This document shows, one piece after another, positions 21,401 through 31,345 of a stretch of 64,000 nt of DNA. The first letter of the stretch is position 1. Each line of letters opens with the position of its first letter. This stretch comes from Liolophura sinensis (taxonomy: Eukaryota; Mollusca; Polyplacophora; Chitonida; Chitonidae). The stretch covers positions 31,676,470 through 31,740,469 of the forward strand of contig NC_088295.1 of the NCBI RefSeq assembly GCF_032854445.1, written 5' to 3'. The translations under genes were made by a program, and so were the position numbers. A model generated the notes under the pieces. That model searched no databases and was not told the DNA's origin. It worked only from the letters and a program-made list of their open reading frames with translations.

Positions 21401-24400
21401 ATGACAATGGTGGCTTGTAGGTACAGTGGCAATCATGACTAGTAGGTGCAGTGACAATCATGGCTAGTAGGACAATGATATTGGGTTTGAAAGGCAAAGT
21501 GTTAGATTCGGCCTAAACGATTCGTGCCAGAAACCATCATCAAATATGTACAGTAAAGATGCATGTAACGCAAAATTAAATTAAAAACATTTGTACAGTC
21601 TGCATGTACATTAACTGACAGTTTTCATGAACCTTTTTTAGCAAACCTGGTGAAATATGAAATATTTAAATATTCATATACACATTAACGGGCAACACTA
21701 AAATGATGTCTGTAAGCCAGGTTTTTAATGTCCAAATTTACACCAACAGAACGTGCTAAAACATACTTTGATAGATGCTGACATTATCTGTATTTGTTTT
21801 CGAGTGTAATATACAAATGGTGATGTTCAGCCCGGTTCCCTCTCACCATACTGATGGCCAACGTTGCATAAGTGACATATTCTTGAGTACAGAGTAAAAC
21901 ACCAATCAAATAAGTGAATAGATGCAGATGCTGATAGCTGTTCACCTTTCTAGAACACAGTCAGATACCGGAATCACCACGATGAATTCTGGCAAATATA
22001 ATTCTAATAATCGTTAACATGGAATTTAGCAAAATGGCCACATGGGCTAATCTAATTTTCCGAGTATTAGAATCCTGCAAACAGTTTCCGGCAATGCTTT
22101 CCCCATAGGCTGGTGCCCGAATCACCACGATGGCTTCTACAAAATGGACGGAAGGAAGAGGCCTTAAAGATTGTACAGCGTCTGGCAAAGATGAATGGGA
22201 AGGCGCTTGAAGATAACACTGTGGATATACTAGAAGAAGAAAAGGAACCACAGGAGAGCATTCTGGCCATCTTTAAGTCTTGTAGGATTACCTGGCAGTT
22301 TGCTTTCATCTTCATCAACTGGTAAGCACTACTTATTAACACTTTTGATCAAGAAGCCTTAATATGAACTAAGGCGTCGACGAATTATTAATTGACCTGA
22401 AAAAGATCCGCAGCCAGGAGAAAGCAAGCAAAAAACAAAACAAAACTCAAAAATGCGGTATCTGAGTGAACAGATATGTGAGAGTACGAGCTATACAGGG
22501 AATGCGTCAGATGAAATTATCTCGGTAATTTGTTATTTTCAGTGTTAAAGACTATTGAACGAATGTGAGTAAACAGCATGGTAGACAGAGCTATTTGCTC
22601 TATACTCTTTTTGGATCAACTTTTCAGGTTTGCCGTCAGCCTGATGTTTTACGGTCTATCCCTTCACAGTATGGACACGTTGGGAAATCCTTACCTTAGT
22701 CTCTTCCTCTACTCCCTCATCGAATTCCCCGGTTACGCCTTAGACATGATTCTCCTCAAGTTTGTGGGACGCAGAATCGTCATGTGTCTGGCCATGTGCT
22801 TCAGTGGAATTGCTTGTATGTCAACCATTTTCCCACTGCTTTATGGTGGTTCACGTAAGTACCATGGTAACCTGAATATGGACTTCTTAAATACGACAAA
22901 GTGCCTTCTGGACTGTGCAATCCCGAAACACTTGTCACTAGCATGCTTGTTATGGTTTTGCACCCGGCTGATATCCTATTTAAAAGACGTTCTGTTTACG
23001 GAGATGTGCAGGATTGCGATTTTTTTGTTCACATCACTTAATAATTTTTTATTTCACTGATTTTTCAGACACGGCATCAGCTGTTCTGGCCATGGAATTG
23101 GTTGGTAAATTTGGGGCTGCAATGGCGTTTACCACACTCTATACGTTTACCTCTGAACTACTCCCAACAACTATTCGAAGTCGTGGCATTGGATCCAGTT
23201 CAGCCTGCGCCAGGCTTGGAGGAGTTGTGGCCCCTTACATAGTTCATCTTGTAAGTACAACCAGATGCAAGAAAATGGCTTGCAAACAAAGAAAGATGCA
23301 TGTTTTGTTATTCATGAGATGAAAGATGCGGGTGTCGTTATTTGTGCGTAGTGTGTATTGATGTAGTTATATTTTCCTTGATTGATTCCAATGTTATCTG
23401 AATTCATAACGACTTTCTAAAAGTTTTCCAATCCAAGGACCTGTGCTACACATTCAAGACAAATGTATCTTCCCACGTGTATAAAGCATTGATCCATTAG
23501 TCTTGCTAAGTTCTTACGAAACTGGACTCCACCACCTCCATTGCCGTCGTGTCTCATACTCTGTGCAGTTTCCAGCGTTCGCTTTATATCACTGGCACCA
23601 CTAGAAAATTCTTGCGCTTTTTAGGCTTAGCCTCACCACTGAATATTTATGGTGCGGACCTCTATTCAGCCTTTATCAAAAATTGGTTTCTGTTTTTGCA
23701 TACATTGTATCAAATGAACTGACTGCCAAAAGAAAGTTTACGAATCCTTGAGTTAAATTCAACCAGCATTTTCAGCAAATTAATACCAAATTATGGTAGG
23801 AAAATATTTTACGAAGCTATTGCCATGTGCGACAAGCATCATATACGCTCACACGAATTTGTTTTGAGACAACGAAGAAAGATGAAAAATCACGTGACCC
23901 ATGGATGGCTACAATTGCACATGTAATAAGTGTATAAAAACGTTACACATAGTGTACTGGACACACTGTATAAAAACCACCAAATTAATGCCTCGATTGA
24001 CTCCAGAACAAGGCGAGAGGGCCCTGGGTATGGTATCCATGGGAGCCACCCATGCCCACATGTCAAGGATTGTCCGCTAATCTCGTGTAACTGTCTCAAA
24101 CTTGATGCAACGTTAGACACACAGGGCAGACATCGGACAGTCCAAGAACAGGCCGGCCTAGGGTAACTACGCCCAGAGAAGACGGGTACCTGCGCACCTT
24201 ACATCTGAGGAACCGTTTCCAGACAGTGATGTCATTTTCAATCAATGTCTTAGGTCACCGGGTCAGTTGGCAAAGCGTGTCCAGGACACTCATGGCTCAC
24301 GGAATTAGGGCCATTCGACCATTCAGAGGGCAGTTGTTGTTGACAGCCGAACGTCGTCGCCAGAGGTTGCGATGGGCTCGAATTGTACCCTGTTGGCAGC

Positions 24401-27400
24401 GACGTGATTGACAACATGTTGTTTTCACGGATGAAAGTCGCTTCTGCCTGTTCCGAGACGATGGCAGACAGAGCGTTTGCCGTTGAAGAGGCAAACGAAC
24501 GGCTGCATCATGCGTCCAGGAGGTGGTACCGTTTGGTGGCGGCAGCGTGATGGTGTGGAGTAGGATTTGTAGAGAGGAACGGACTCAACTGGTCCTCATC
24601 TACGGGAGGTAACAGCTAAACGTTACGAGGATTAAATTCTACGCCCTGTTGTTCTGCCATTGCTTCAACAGCAGCCATGTGATGTCCTGTACCAGCATGA
24701 CAACCCCAGACCCCATAAAGTTCGAATTGTGCAGAACTTCCTGGACGCCAACGACGTCAACGTCTTGCACGTTCCCCAGATATGTCCCCCATAGAACACC
24801 TTTGGTATATCATAGGTCGTCCAGTAGGACAACGGCCACACCTTGCAGCCATCCGACAAGAATTTGCGTTCGATGTCAAGATGAATGGTAACGAATCCCA
24901 CGTCATTTCATCAGACGACTGACTTTTTCTATGCGTCGGAGAGTTTTTGTATACATTGAAGCAAGGGGTGACCACACGCGATATTGATTGGTTTTGATAT
25001 TGACTGATTTAAAAAATAATCAGGTTTTTGTATACTCTGCCCATTATTAACCAAGATGGAATGGCTATTTTTCTACCCCTGCTCTGTTTGTTTACTTGTA
25101 AAATGATTTGAGGGCTGCTTTGTCCCCTCTTACTCAAGACTCTCAACATCTAAAGTCATTGGTCTTTTCAATACATTAAACTTCAGTCATCCTGTTTTTT
25201 GCTTTGGCAAAACAAATTGATTTGAACTCTTTGTAAAGTTTCGTTTGGCCGTCAATTTATTAATAAAAGCGAAGTAAAGACGGCGTTTTTCCTGACATCA
25301 TTTCCAGCCTCATGACCGTGTGACTCCTTGGCGTTCTTCAAGATTTCTGTACAGAATATGCACTCAAAGAAAAAGAGAATATGTTAATTTTTACAGAAGG
25401 TCTGTTGTTTGAGTGATGCCAGAATGTATTCTGGTTTTGCGACAGACGACCCCGTTAAATATAACACACATGCTCTATGAATTGAACATAAAGATTCTAT
25501 TAAACTAACAGCATATTATGTAGCATATAACACAGTATTACCTTATAATAAAAGAATACATTTTAGCATCACTTTGATAGCAGACTTTCTGCTAAAATTA
25601 ACACATTCATTTTTTGAGTGTGCCAGTGGCCGTATTTCATCGGTTACATGTGATCACTTTCAGCTATCACACTGTCGTGGCTGCTCTTGTGTTTCTCTCA
25701 ATGCTGTGCGTCTTAATTATATCATAAGCCATGAGTGGACACTGCCAGCCGGACCCTGTTCGGCTAAGTCTGGCTGCCAGGATTCCACAGTGGTTGATAG
25801 CAGATGTTTTTTGATACACTAGGTTCACATGATCTATATCGTTGTGTTAAAATTGGACTCTAGTTCGAAATTTGTAACATATATCTTACCACTCATGAAA
25901 GTTCTTCAGCTGAGATAGTTAAACCACTGGCTCGCTCCGATGTCACCAATGACGGCACGTGTCCGAATCCAACATTTGCTCCTTCCCCTGCGGCTTTAAC
26001 TTAAGAAGTTTGTCAGGTACGCGGGGAATCCCGGTTTCCCAGACCGATAAGCCTAACCGCTTTTCTTGAACATGGCGTTAAATAAAAATCAAACAAAAAC
26101 ATAAATAAACTGGAGAGTCTTTTAATTAAAATTTTAGTCGATTACAAGATTTTATAATACATTCGTGTGTTTGCCCATAAACTTCATGTCATAGTCCACC
26201 GCAGGTTTTCATTTCCAGGAGGATTACACTGACGGTCCCCTCGGGGTTGCTTTACCGATGATATTCTATGGAGGCTTGTCTATATTTGCTGGGTTACTCA
26301 ATCTCTTCCTGCCAGAGACTAGGGGGAAACCCATGCCAGAAACGATAGAAGATCTCAGCACAGGCCTTGGGTAAGGTGCAGTTCTTTGTAGATGTTATCA
26401 ATTTACATGTGCATTCATTCCTCCAGCAATCATATTCTTTACTGCATGTGTTAATTGTAAACTGTAAACTCATTTGTTGGCTGCTTCTCTAAAAAAATCA
26501 GGATGTGGAAATTTGACATGCATGTACGAAATATATCACTTGATACCCTCAAAACCCTCACCACAATTTCCACCTGGCAGATGGTCGTTTGTTTTACTAT
26601 TTCGTAGCAGATCTCTTCTGGACGTCTTTTGTCTGGTTTTAGATTTTGACTGGCATTCTAAGGAATCAGAGCCAACCTGTGAAGTCACAAGCTTTTTTTT
26701 AACTTAAGCCAATTTTCACCCACATTATATCAGGAAAATATATCGCAGTTGGTATATTCTCGGTTTATGGGATTAAAAATGGTATTTTTCAGTATTTTGA
26801 TCCAAGTCAGTCAATTATTTATCTGCCATGTAGGGACGGATTAGACAGGAGTTAGAACAGCTATGGCACATGTATGCATCTGATGGGTATCATATAACCC
26901 AAATGGCTTAAATGACAAATAGTGCTTGATTTAGACAGGTTTACAATGTATATTCGGAACATCTGCGATGGCCCTTGTGTTTATTACAAAATGTCCACGT
27001 AGTTTCATATAATGCATGTGTGTCAGACAACATATGAGTGAAATGAAATTGCTATAAACTGACGGCCAAAAGAAACTTTACGACTTCGTGAGTTAAATTT
27101 AACCAGCCTTTTCAGCAAATTAATACCAAATTTTTGTAGGAAAACATTGTACGAAGCATATTCCCATGTGCCACAAGCGTCATATACGCTCACACGAATT
27201 TGTTTTGAGACAACGAAGAAAGTTGAAAAATCACGTGTCCCATGGATGGCCACAATTGCACATGTAATAAGTGTATAAAACGTTACACACAGTGTGCTGG
27301 ACTTGCACACTGACTAAAAACCATCAATTTAATGCCTCAGTTGACTCCAGAACATTTATTTATTTATTTATTTATTTGATTGGTGTTTTACGCCCTACCC

Positions 27401-28889
27401 GATGATATTTCACTTATACGACGGCGGCCAGCATTATGGTGGGTGGAAACCGGGCAGAGCCCGGGGGAAACCCACGACCATCCTCAGGTTGCTGTCAGAC
27501 CTTCCCACATACGGCCTCAGAGGAAGCCAGCATGAGCTGGACTTGAACTCAGAACGACCGCATTGGTGAGAAACTCCTGGGTTATTACGCTGCGCTAGCG
27601 CGCTAACCAACTGAGCCACGGAGGCCCCGACTCCAGAACAACGCGAGAGGGCACTGGGTATGGTATCCATGGGAGACATCCATGCCCACATGTCAAGGAC
27701 CTTCGGCTACTCTCGTGTAACTGTGTAGCTTGATGCAACGTTACAGATAGACAGGGCAGACATCGGACAGTCCAAGAACAGGCAGGCCTAGGGTAACTAC
27801 GCCCAGAGAAGACGGGTACCTGCGCACATTACACCTGAGGACCCGTTTCCTGACAGTAACGTCATCGTCAATCAATGCCTTAGGTCACCGGGTCAGTCGG
27901 GAAACCGTGCCCAGGAGACTCTTCGCTAACGGAATTAGGGCCTATAGGCCATTCAGAGGGCGGTTGCTGACAGCCGAACATCATCGTCAGATGGGCTCGA
28001 ATTGTACGCCGTTGGCAGTGACGTGAATGGTCACGTGTTTTTTCCCCCGCATGAAAGCCGCTTTTGCCTGTTCCGAGCCGATGGCAACAGCGGAAGGAGA
28101 GGAATGGACACAACTGGTCATCATCTACGGGAAGCTAACAGCTCAGCGTTACGTGGATTAAATTCTACGTTCTGTGTCCTGCCATTCCTTCAACAGCAGC
28201 CATGTGGTGTCCTGTACCAGCATGACGCCTGACCCCATAAAGCTCGAATGGTGCAGAACATCCTGGACGCCAACGACGTCAACGTCTTGCCGTGGCCTGC
28301 ACGTTTCCCAGATATGTCCCCCATTAAACACCTTTGGTATATAATGGGTCGTCCAGTAGGACAACGGCCACACCTTGCAGCCATCCGACAAGAATTGCGT
28401 TCGATGTCCAAGATGAATGGCAACGAATCCCACGTCATTTCATCAGACGACTGACTTTTTCTATGCGTCGGAGAGTTTTTGCATACATTGAAGCAAGGGG
28501 TGACCACACGCGATATTGATTGGTTTTGATATTGACTGATTTTAAAAATAATCAGGTTTTTGTATACTCTGCCCATTATTAACCAAGATGGAATGGCTAT
28601 TTTTCTACCCCTGCTCTGTTTGTTTACTTGTAAAATGATTGAGTAAGAACTGCAAAGCTGCTTTGCCGTTCTTACTCAAGACTCTCAACATCTAAAGTCA
28701 TTGGTCTTTTCAATATATTAAACTTTAGTCATCTTGTTCTTGAACTGAACTGAACTCTCTGTAAAGTTTCGTTTGGCCGTCACTTTTTTTTTTATTCTTC
28801 TTGTGACTTATACCCAATTTTCTATTTGCAGGTCGAATTCCCATGAAAGGGTAAGAAGCGCCCAAGTTCAGATATCCCCGGTCATGTGA
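15423..28889 (+). CDS. SLC22-type organic ion transporter, copy A (10 exons, 549 aa)
   Basis: Complete major-facilitator gene of the SLC22 (organic cation/carnitine transporter-like) type. Exons: 15423-15568, 18337-18580, 18995-19098, 19730-19884, 20131-20299, 22109-22321, 22628-22854, 23069-23250, 26219-26370, 28832-28889 (TGA 28887-28889). Junction phases agree, introns are GT-AG, and no in-frame stop was seen. Exon 1 starts MGVFDTVLTTAGEFGPYQRR, typical SLC22, with TM1 following. Exon 2 is the large extracellular loop (residues ~49-130) with paired Cys, sequons NDT, NLT and NGT, and the family motif SWVYDKTHYESTAVSK. Later motifs: SDLFGRKK after TM2 (~163-170), VPESPRWLLQNGR (~274-286), KFVGRR, TSELLPTTIRSRGIG, and LPETRGKPMPETIED (~511-525) after TM12. 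The family acts at the plasma membrane; the substrate cannot be read from sequence. It faces its inverted paralogue at 46225-59715. Confidence 0.93.
15858..16146. mobile_element. Possible MITE-like foldback element
   Basis: Left end AACCTCGCACTTTGTACTTT (about 15866) and the reverse complement of the right end (about 16117-16142, AAAGTACGAAAGTGCGAGGT) match imperfectly as terminal inverted repeats. The interior is made of related alternating blocks (CGAAAGAACGAGG, CTTTCGTACTTCTGCC, CAAAGTGCTACG, CCTTTTGCCTTC). No coding capacity. Boundaries and target duplication not settled. Confidence 0.45.
17440..17560 (-). mobile_element. Degraded SINE-1 3' fragment
   Basis: TTTATTTATTTATTTATTTA tail, then AATTGTGTTTAACACTTTCA and CACTTATATGACAACCAG: decayed reverse SINE-1 end inside intron 1 of copy A. 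Confidence 0.5.
18780..18860 (-). mobile_element. Degraded SINE-1 fragment
   Basis: TTATTTATGTACTCAAGAAC, GACTTAGGCGACGGCGGTCA, TATTATGGTGAGAGCGACCG: reverse SINE-1 pieces in intron 2 of copy A. Confidence 0.55.
19355..19570 (-). mobile_element. Near full-length, decayed SINE-1
   Basis: Reverse SINE-1 in intron 3 of copy A: GACTGGTGTTTTACGCCATA, CTTATACGACCGTGGCTCGC, ATTATGGTGGGAG, ACCCACGACCATCC, GAAGCCATCATGAGTTGGAC and the head region GGTGAGAGGCTCATTGGGCA ... CACCTCGGCCACG. Confidence 0.8.
20400..21480. repeat. 25-bp minisatellite with 169-bp higher-order repeat
   Basis: Intron 5 of copy A. Units of about 25 bp: TACAATGACAATCATGACTT + GTAGG, with many variants. Between about 20811 and 21300 a block is repeated with exact 169-bp spacing (ATAAACTTGT at 20811, 20980 and 21149), so recent amplification acted on blocks of about seven units. 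The minus-strand frames (20724-21315) are by-products. Confidence 0.9.
21828..21924 (+). mobile_element. SINE-1 3' fragment
   Basis: CCCGGTTCCCTCTCACCATA, TTGCATAAGTGACATATTCT, GAGTAAAACACCAATCAAAT then AAGTGAATA; intron 5 of copy A. Confidence 0.8.
23720..25254 (+). mobile_element. Tc1-type DNA transposon, copy 1 (decayed)
   Basis: Intron 8 of transporter copy A, same strand. Terminal inverted repeats TGACTGCCAAAAGAAAGTTT (left) and, reversed from the right end, TGACGGCCAAACGAAACTTT. Transposase remnant from ATG 23988 to about 24987: N-terminal helix-turn-helix region (MPRLTPEQ, ALGMVSMGATHAHMS), basic GRPRVTTPRED-like linker, then catalytic pieces VFTDESRFCLFR (first D), LYQHDN (second D) and DMSPIEHLW (E). 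The D-to-E spacing, read across copies 1 and 2, is 34, so DD34E, typical Tc1. An in-frame TAA replaces the TAC of the conserved YSRVTV stretch near 24078, and further frameshifts follow, so it cannot encode transposase. Flanking TA duplication not clear. Confidence 0.88.
25615..25710 (-). repeat. Interspersed repeat D
   Basis: Minus strand reads AAGAGCAGCCACGACAGTGT, GATAGCTGAAAGTGATCACA, TGTAACCGATGAAATACGGC. Same family as copies at 30592, 37565, 38100, 54805 and 57431 (core GAGCAGCGACGACAGTGTGA). Intron 8 of copy A. Confidence 0.7.
27355..27628 (-). mobile_element. Full-length SINE-1 with 12-bp target duplication
   Basis: Best reference copy. Minus strand: head GGGCCTCCGTGGCTCAGTTG with A box, GAGTTCAAGTCCAGC B box, body with CCCGGGCTCTGCCCGG, GTATAAGTGAAATAT, GGGCGTAAAACACCAATC and AAATAAATAAATAAA tail. 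GACTCCAGAACA at 27343-27354 is repeated at 27629-27640, flanking the element. It interrupts the transposase region of Tc1 copy 2, so it is younger than that insertion. Confidence 0.96.
28639..28679. repeat. 20-bp palindrome in Tc1 copy 2
   Basis: TTGAGTAAGAACTGCAAAGC (28639-28658) and GCTTTGCCGTTCTTACTCAA (28660-28679) are inverted copies at 19 of 20 positions with one base between. Confidence 0.85.
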
Positions 28890-29042
28890 TCACCAGCTTC
28901 GCCATCTTTCTGTGTGCGGTGTATTCAAACGCGTTGTATGGTAATTTTTGATGATCCTTTTATTGATGTTATTTTAAATATTCCCTAAAACACCGATCTT
29001 TTAACGACTATAACCTTATATGTCTGCTGTTAAACGACAACC

Positions 29043-29140
29043 TTTTTGTGCACTATTTGTTTGCACATTAGGTAAAATATGGTAACCTTGACTTTTGCGC
29101 ACTATTTGTTTGCACATTAGGTAAAATATGCTAACCTTGA
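29043..29140. repeat. Tandem duplication, about 46-bp unit
   Basis: CACTATTTGTTTGCACATTA followed by GGTAAAATATG appears twice in direct succession with a few differences. Confidence 0.75.
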
Positions 29141-29621
29141 CTATTAATTTGCATATTCGCCGAAATGGAGGAAACTTGCTCACTAATATTTTGCGTATTT
29201 TTTGGATTATGGGAACGATCATACCATAAAGACTGTTCTGTTGTCTGTTTATCCGCTGAAATCTCTGCCAGTCCAATGACTTTCTTAATCCTTTTGTCGT
29301 ATTTTCCTCATTTTATGGGCTCGCACTTTATGACGTATTGATGAAAGAATTCGCATACCCCAGCAAAATATAAAATGCCCGGTGACATGTTGAACATATG
29401 ACCTTTACTATCTGTCAAGATGTTTTATCTAACAAGTGAGTTACAGTTTCTCTGAAACCAGTCCAGTCCTTTCCGAACAATATACGACGGAAATCGCGTA
29501 CTGTGCTGTGATAAAAAGTTCCTGTAGATGTTATAACTCACCGCAGATCTAAAACATATTGGCTCAGGTTTAGATTAGGTTTTCATTTTTCGAAGAGCAT
29601 AATAGAATGCTGAGCACGACA

Positions 29622-29705
29622 AAATAAATATCTGTATATAGTAAATAAATATCTGTATATAGTAAATAAATATCTGTATATAGTAAATAAATATCTCTAT
29701 ATAGC
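29622..29705. repeat. 21-bp tandem repeat, four copies
   Basis: AAATAAATATCTGTATATAG with one spacer base, repeated four times; the last copy reads CTCTATATAG. Confidence 0.85.
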
Positions 29706-30591
29706 TATTGTTAAGATCCATAAGTATATTTTATAGAGATCGTGATAGAAAAGGGATCATTGTTGGCTGTACTCTGCTAATCGAGAGTATACATGCAAGT
29801 GATATTAAACAATGACCTGAACATTTTGACTGATGCTATCAAAGTTACATAAACAAAAACAATACCAGAAACCTTAGAAAGCAAAAAACAAACATACTTT
29901 TCTAGCGTGACAGAAGATCCTTCAAAGACTTTGAGCAATCAGTGAGTTTGTTTACACTATATGCTCGTCGGAAGTTTGTTGGCGCATATACCAGCCCTCA
30001 CCCAAAATGGACGTTCCGTGCTAATAACAACAAAGCCGATTCCCAAAAGTTCCACACACAAACACACCAAAGATCTAAGAAATTAAGAATATGAAATCCA
30101 AAATTAGAGCGAATCATGAAAAGAGAAGCAGTTAACCATTTTCATTGATGATGAAAAGATTCAAGGAATGTTCAAGGCAAATGATTGAAACCAAGGTCCA
30201 AATCATGTACCGTGCTAGCTTGGCAGCTGTCGATAGTAAATTACGTATCTCGTTGCGCTTTAATTGCAACTGTTAATATGTACAACGTATTAATCTAATT
30301 CAAAACGGCGGATATATGGTTCCTAGGCCGGGTTAAAAAAATCGACAAATGCACATTTTACCGCGCAGTTTGTACAATTCATCTGATATTCCAACCTCGC
30401 GGTCTAATTTCAGGGTAATTGCAAAAAAATCTGTACAGATCTATGAAGCAATGAGAAATGTGCCCTGTTTAAGTCTCACAAGCCTTTGAGTTCACGTTAT
30501 GGTGGAAATTCTCCTAAATTGTTTTCTTGATTGGTTTCCTTTTAACTTGGTACGCTTGCAACCCGGATAAGTGATACAAAAGGCCACAGCT

Positions 30592-30700
30592 TGGAGAGTA
30601 AAACCAGAGCAGCGACGACAGTGTGATCGTTGGCTGATGGTCATACGTAACAGGTGAAATTCCACCTGGTGTCAGTTTACCTGAGTTAAGGTTTTGATGA
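30592..30700 (+). repeat. Interspersed repeat D
   Basis: GGAGAGTAAAACCAGAGCAG, CGACGACAGTGTGATCGTTG, GGTCATACGTAACAGGTGAA, TGTCAGTTTACCTGAG. Used as the clearest copy of the family. Confidence 0.75.
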
Positions 30701-31092
30701 AGCATTTTGATGAAAACTACGCAAACCATTAGACATGGTAGACGTCGGTGACTTTTAGTCCATCATAGCCTATGCGGACACGCAATATAGGCTAAATGAA
30801 TACAGCATAAGGTATTTCTGAGGAGGATGTCATTTTTTAGCAGCCTGCCAGAATCATGCCAATCTTGAATACCAAGATATAGATACTAGTCTTTCTTTTT
30901 GACCTTGATGAACACCAGCACTGAATTTCCATTTATTCACATTAATATGTGAATCAATAACATCGCCAGAAAGAGTACTTTCTTCATTTTTTCTGGATGA
31001 AATATATAATGTTTTACACGACAATCCCATGTTTAAAGATGGGAAGAATAAGATTTCACTTGGATTACTCTGTTCAGAGCATTGTGACATAT

Positions 31093-31345
31093 AATTTATT
31101 TACATTTATTTGATTAGTGTTTTACACTCATGAATATTTGTGCAACCAGCATTACATATATGATGGAAGGAAACCAGACACACATCGGAGGAAACCCATG
31201 ACCATCTGCAATTTGTTGGCAGACCTTCCCATTTTCGACCGGAGAGTAACTCGGCAGGGACTGGACTTGAGCTGGACTAGTTGAGTGATTTCTGAATCAC
31301 TGCTCTCCTCTAGTACGCTAATCAATCGGCAAGGAAGTCCCTAAT
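31093..31345 (-). mobile_element. Near full-length, decayed SINE-1
   Basis: Reverse SINE-1: TTTATTTACATTTATTTGAT, TAGTGTTTTACACTCATGAA, GAGGAAACCCATGACCATCT, TTGGCAGACCTTCCCATTTT, GACTGGACTTGAGCTGGACT, ending AATCAATCGGCAAGGAAGTC at the head. Confidence 0.8.

Larger units (their letters stand above)
27060..28782 (+). mobile_element. Tc1-type DNA transposon, copy 2 (decayed, SINE-interrupted)
   Basis: Second copy of the same family, in intron 9 of transporter copy A, same orientation as copy 1. Left end TGACGGCCAAAAGAAACTTT; right end reversed TGACGGCCAAACGAAACTTT. Remnant coding from ATG 27332 to TGA near 28517, broken by a SINE-1 at 27355-27628 and by several frameshifts and deletions. First-D and D/E blocks are still visible (ESRFCLFRADG, DMSPI.HLW). 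In the 3' non-coding part copy 2 has a 20-bp palindrome (28639-28679) that copy 1 lacks. Not autonomous. Confidence 0.88.

Noticed and set aside
24226-24901. Separate small genes suggested by short open frames
   Set aside because: All are pieces or shadows of the decayed Tc1-type transposase, as are those at 27880-28576.
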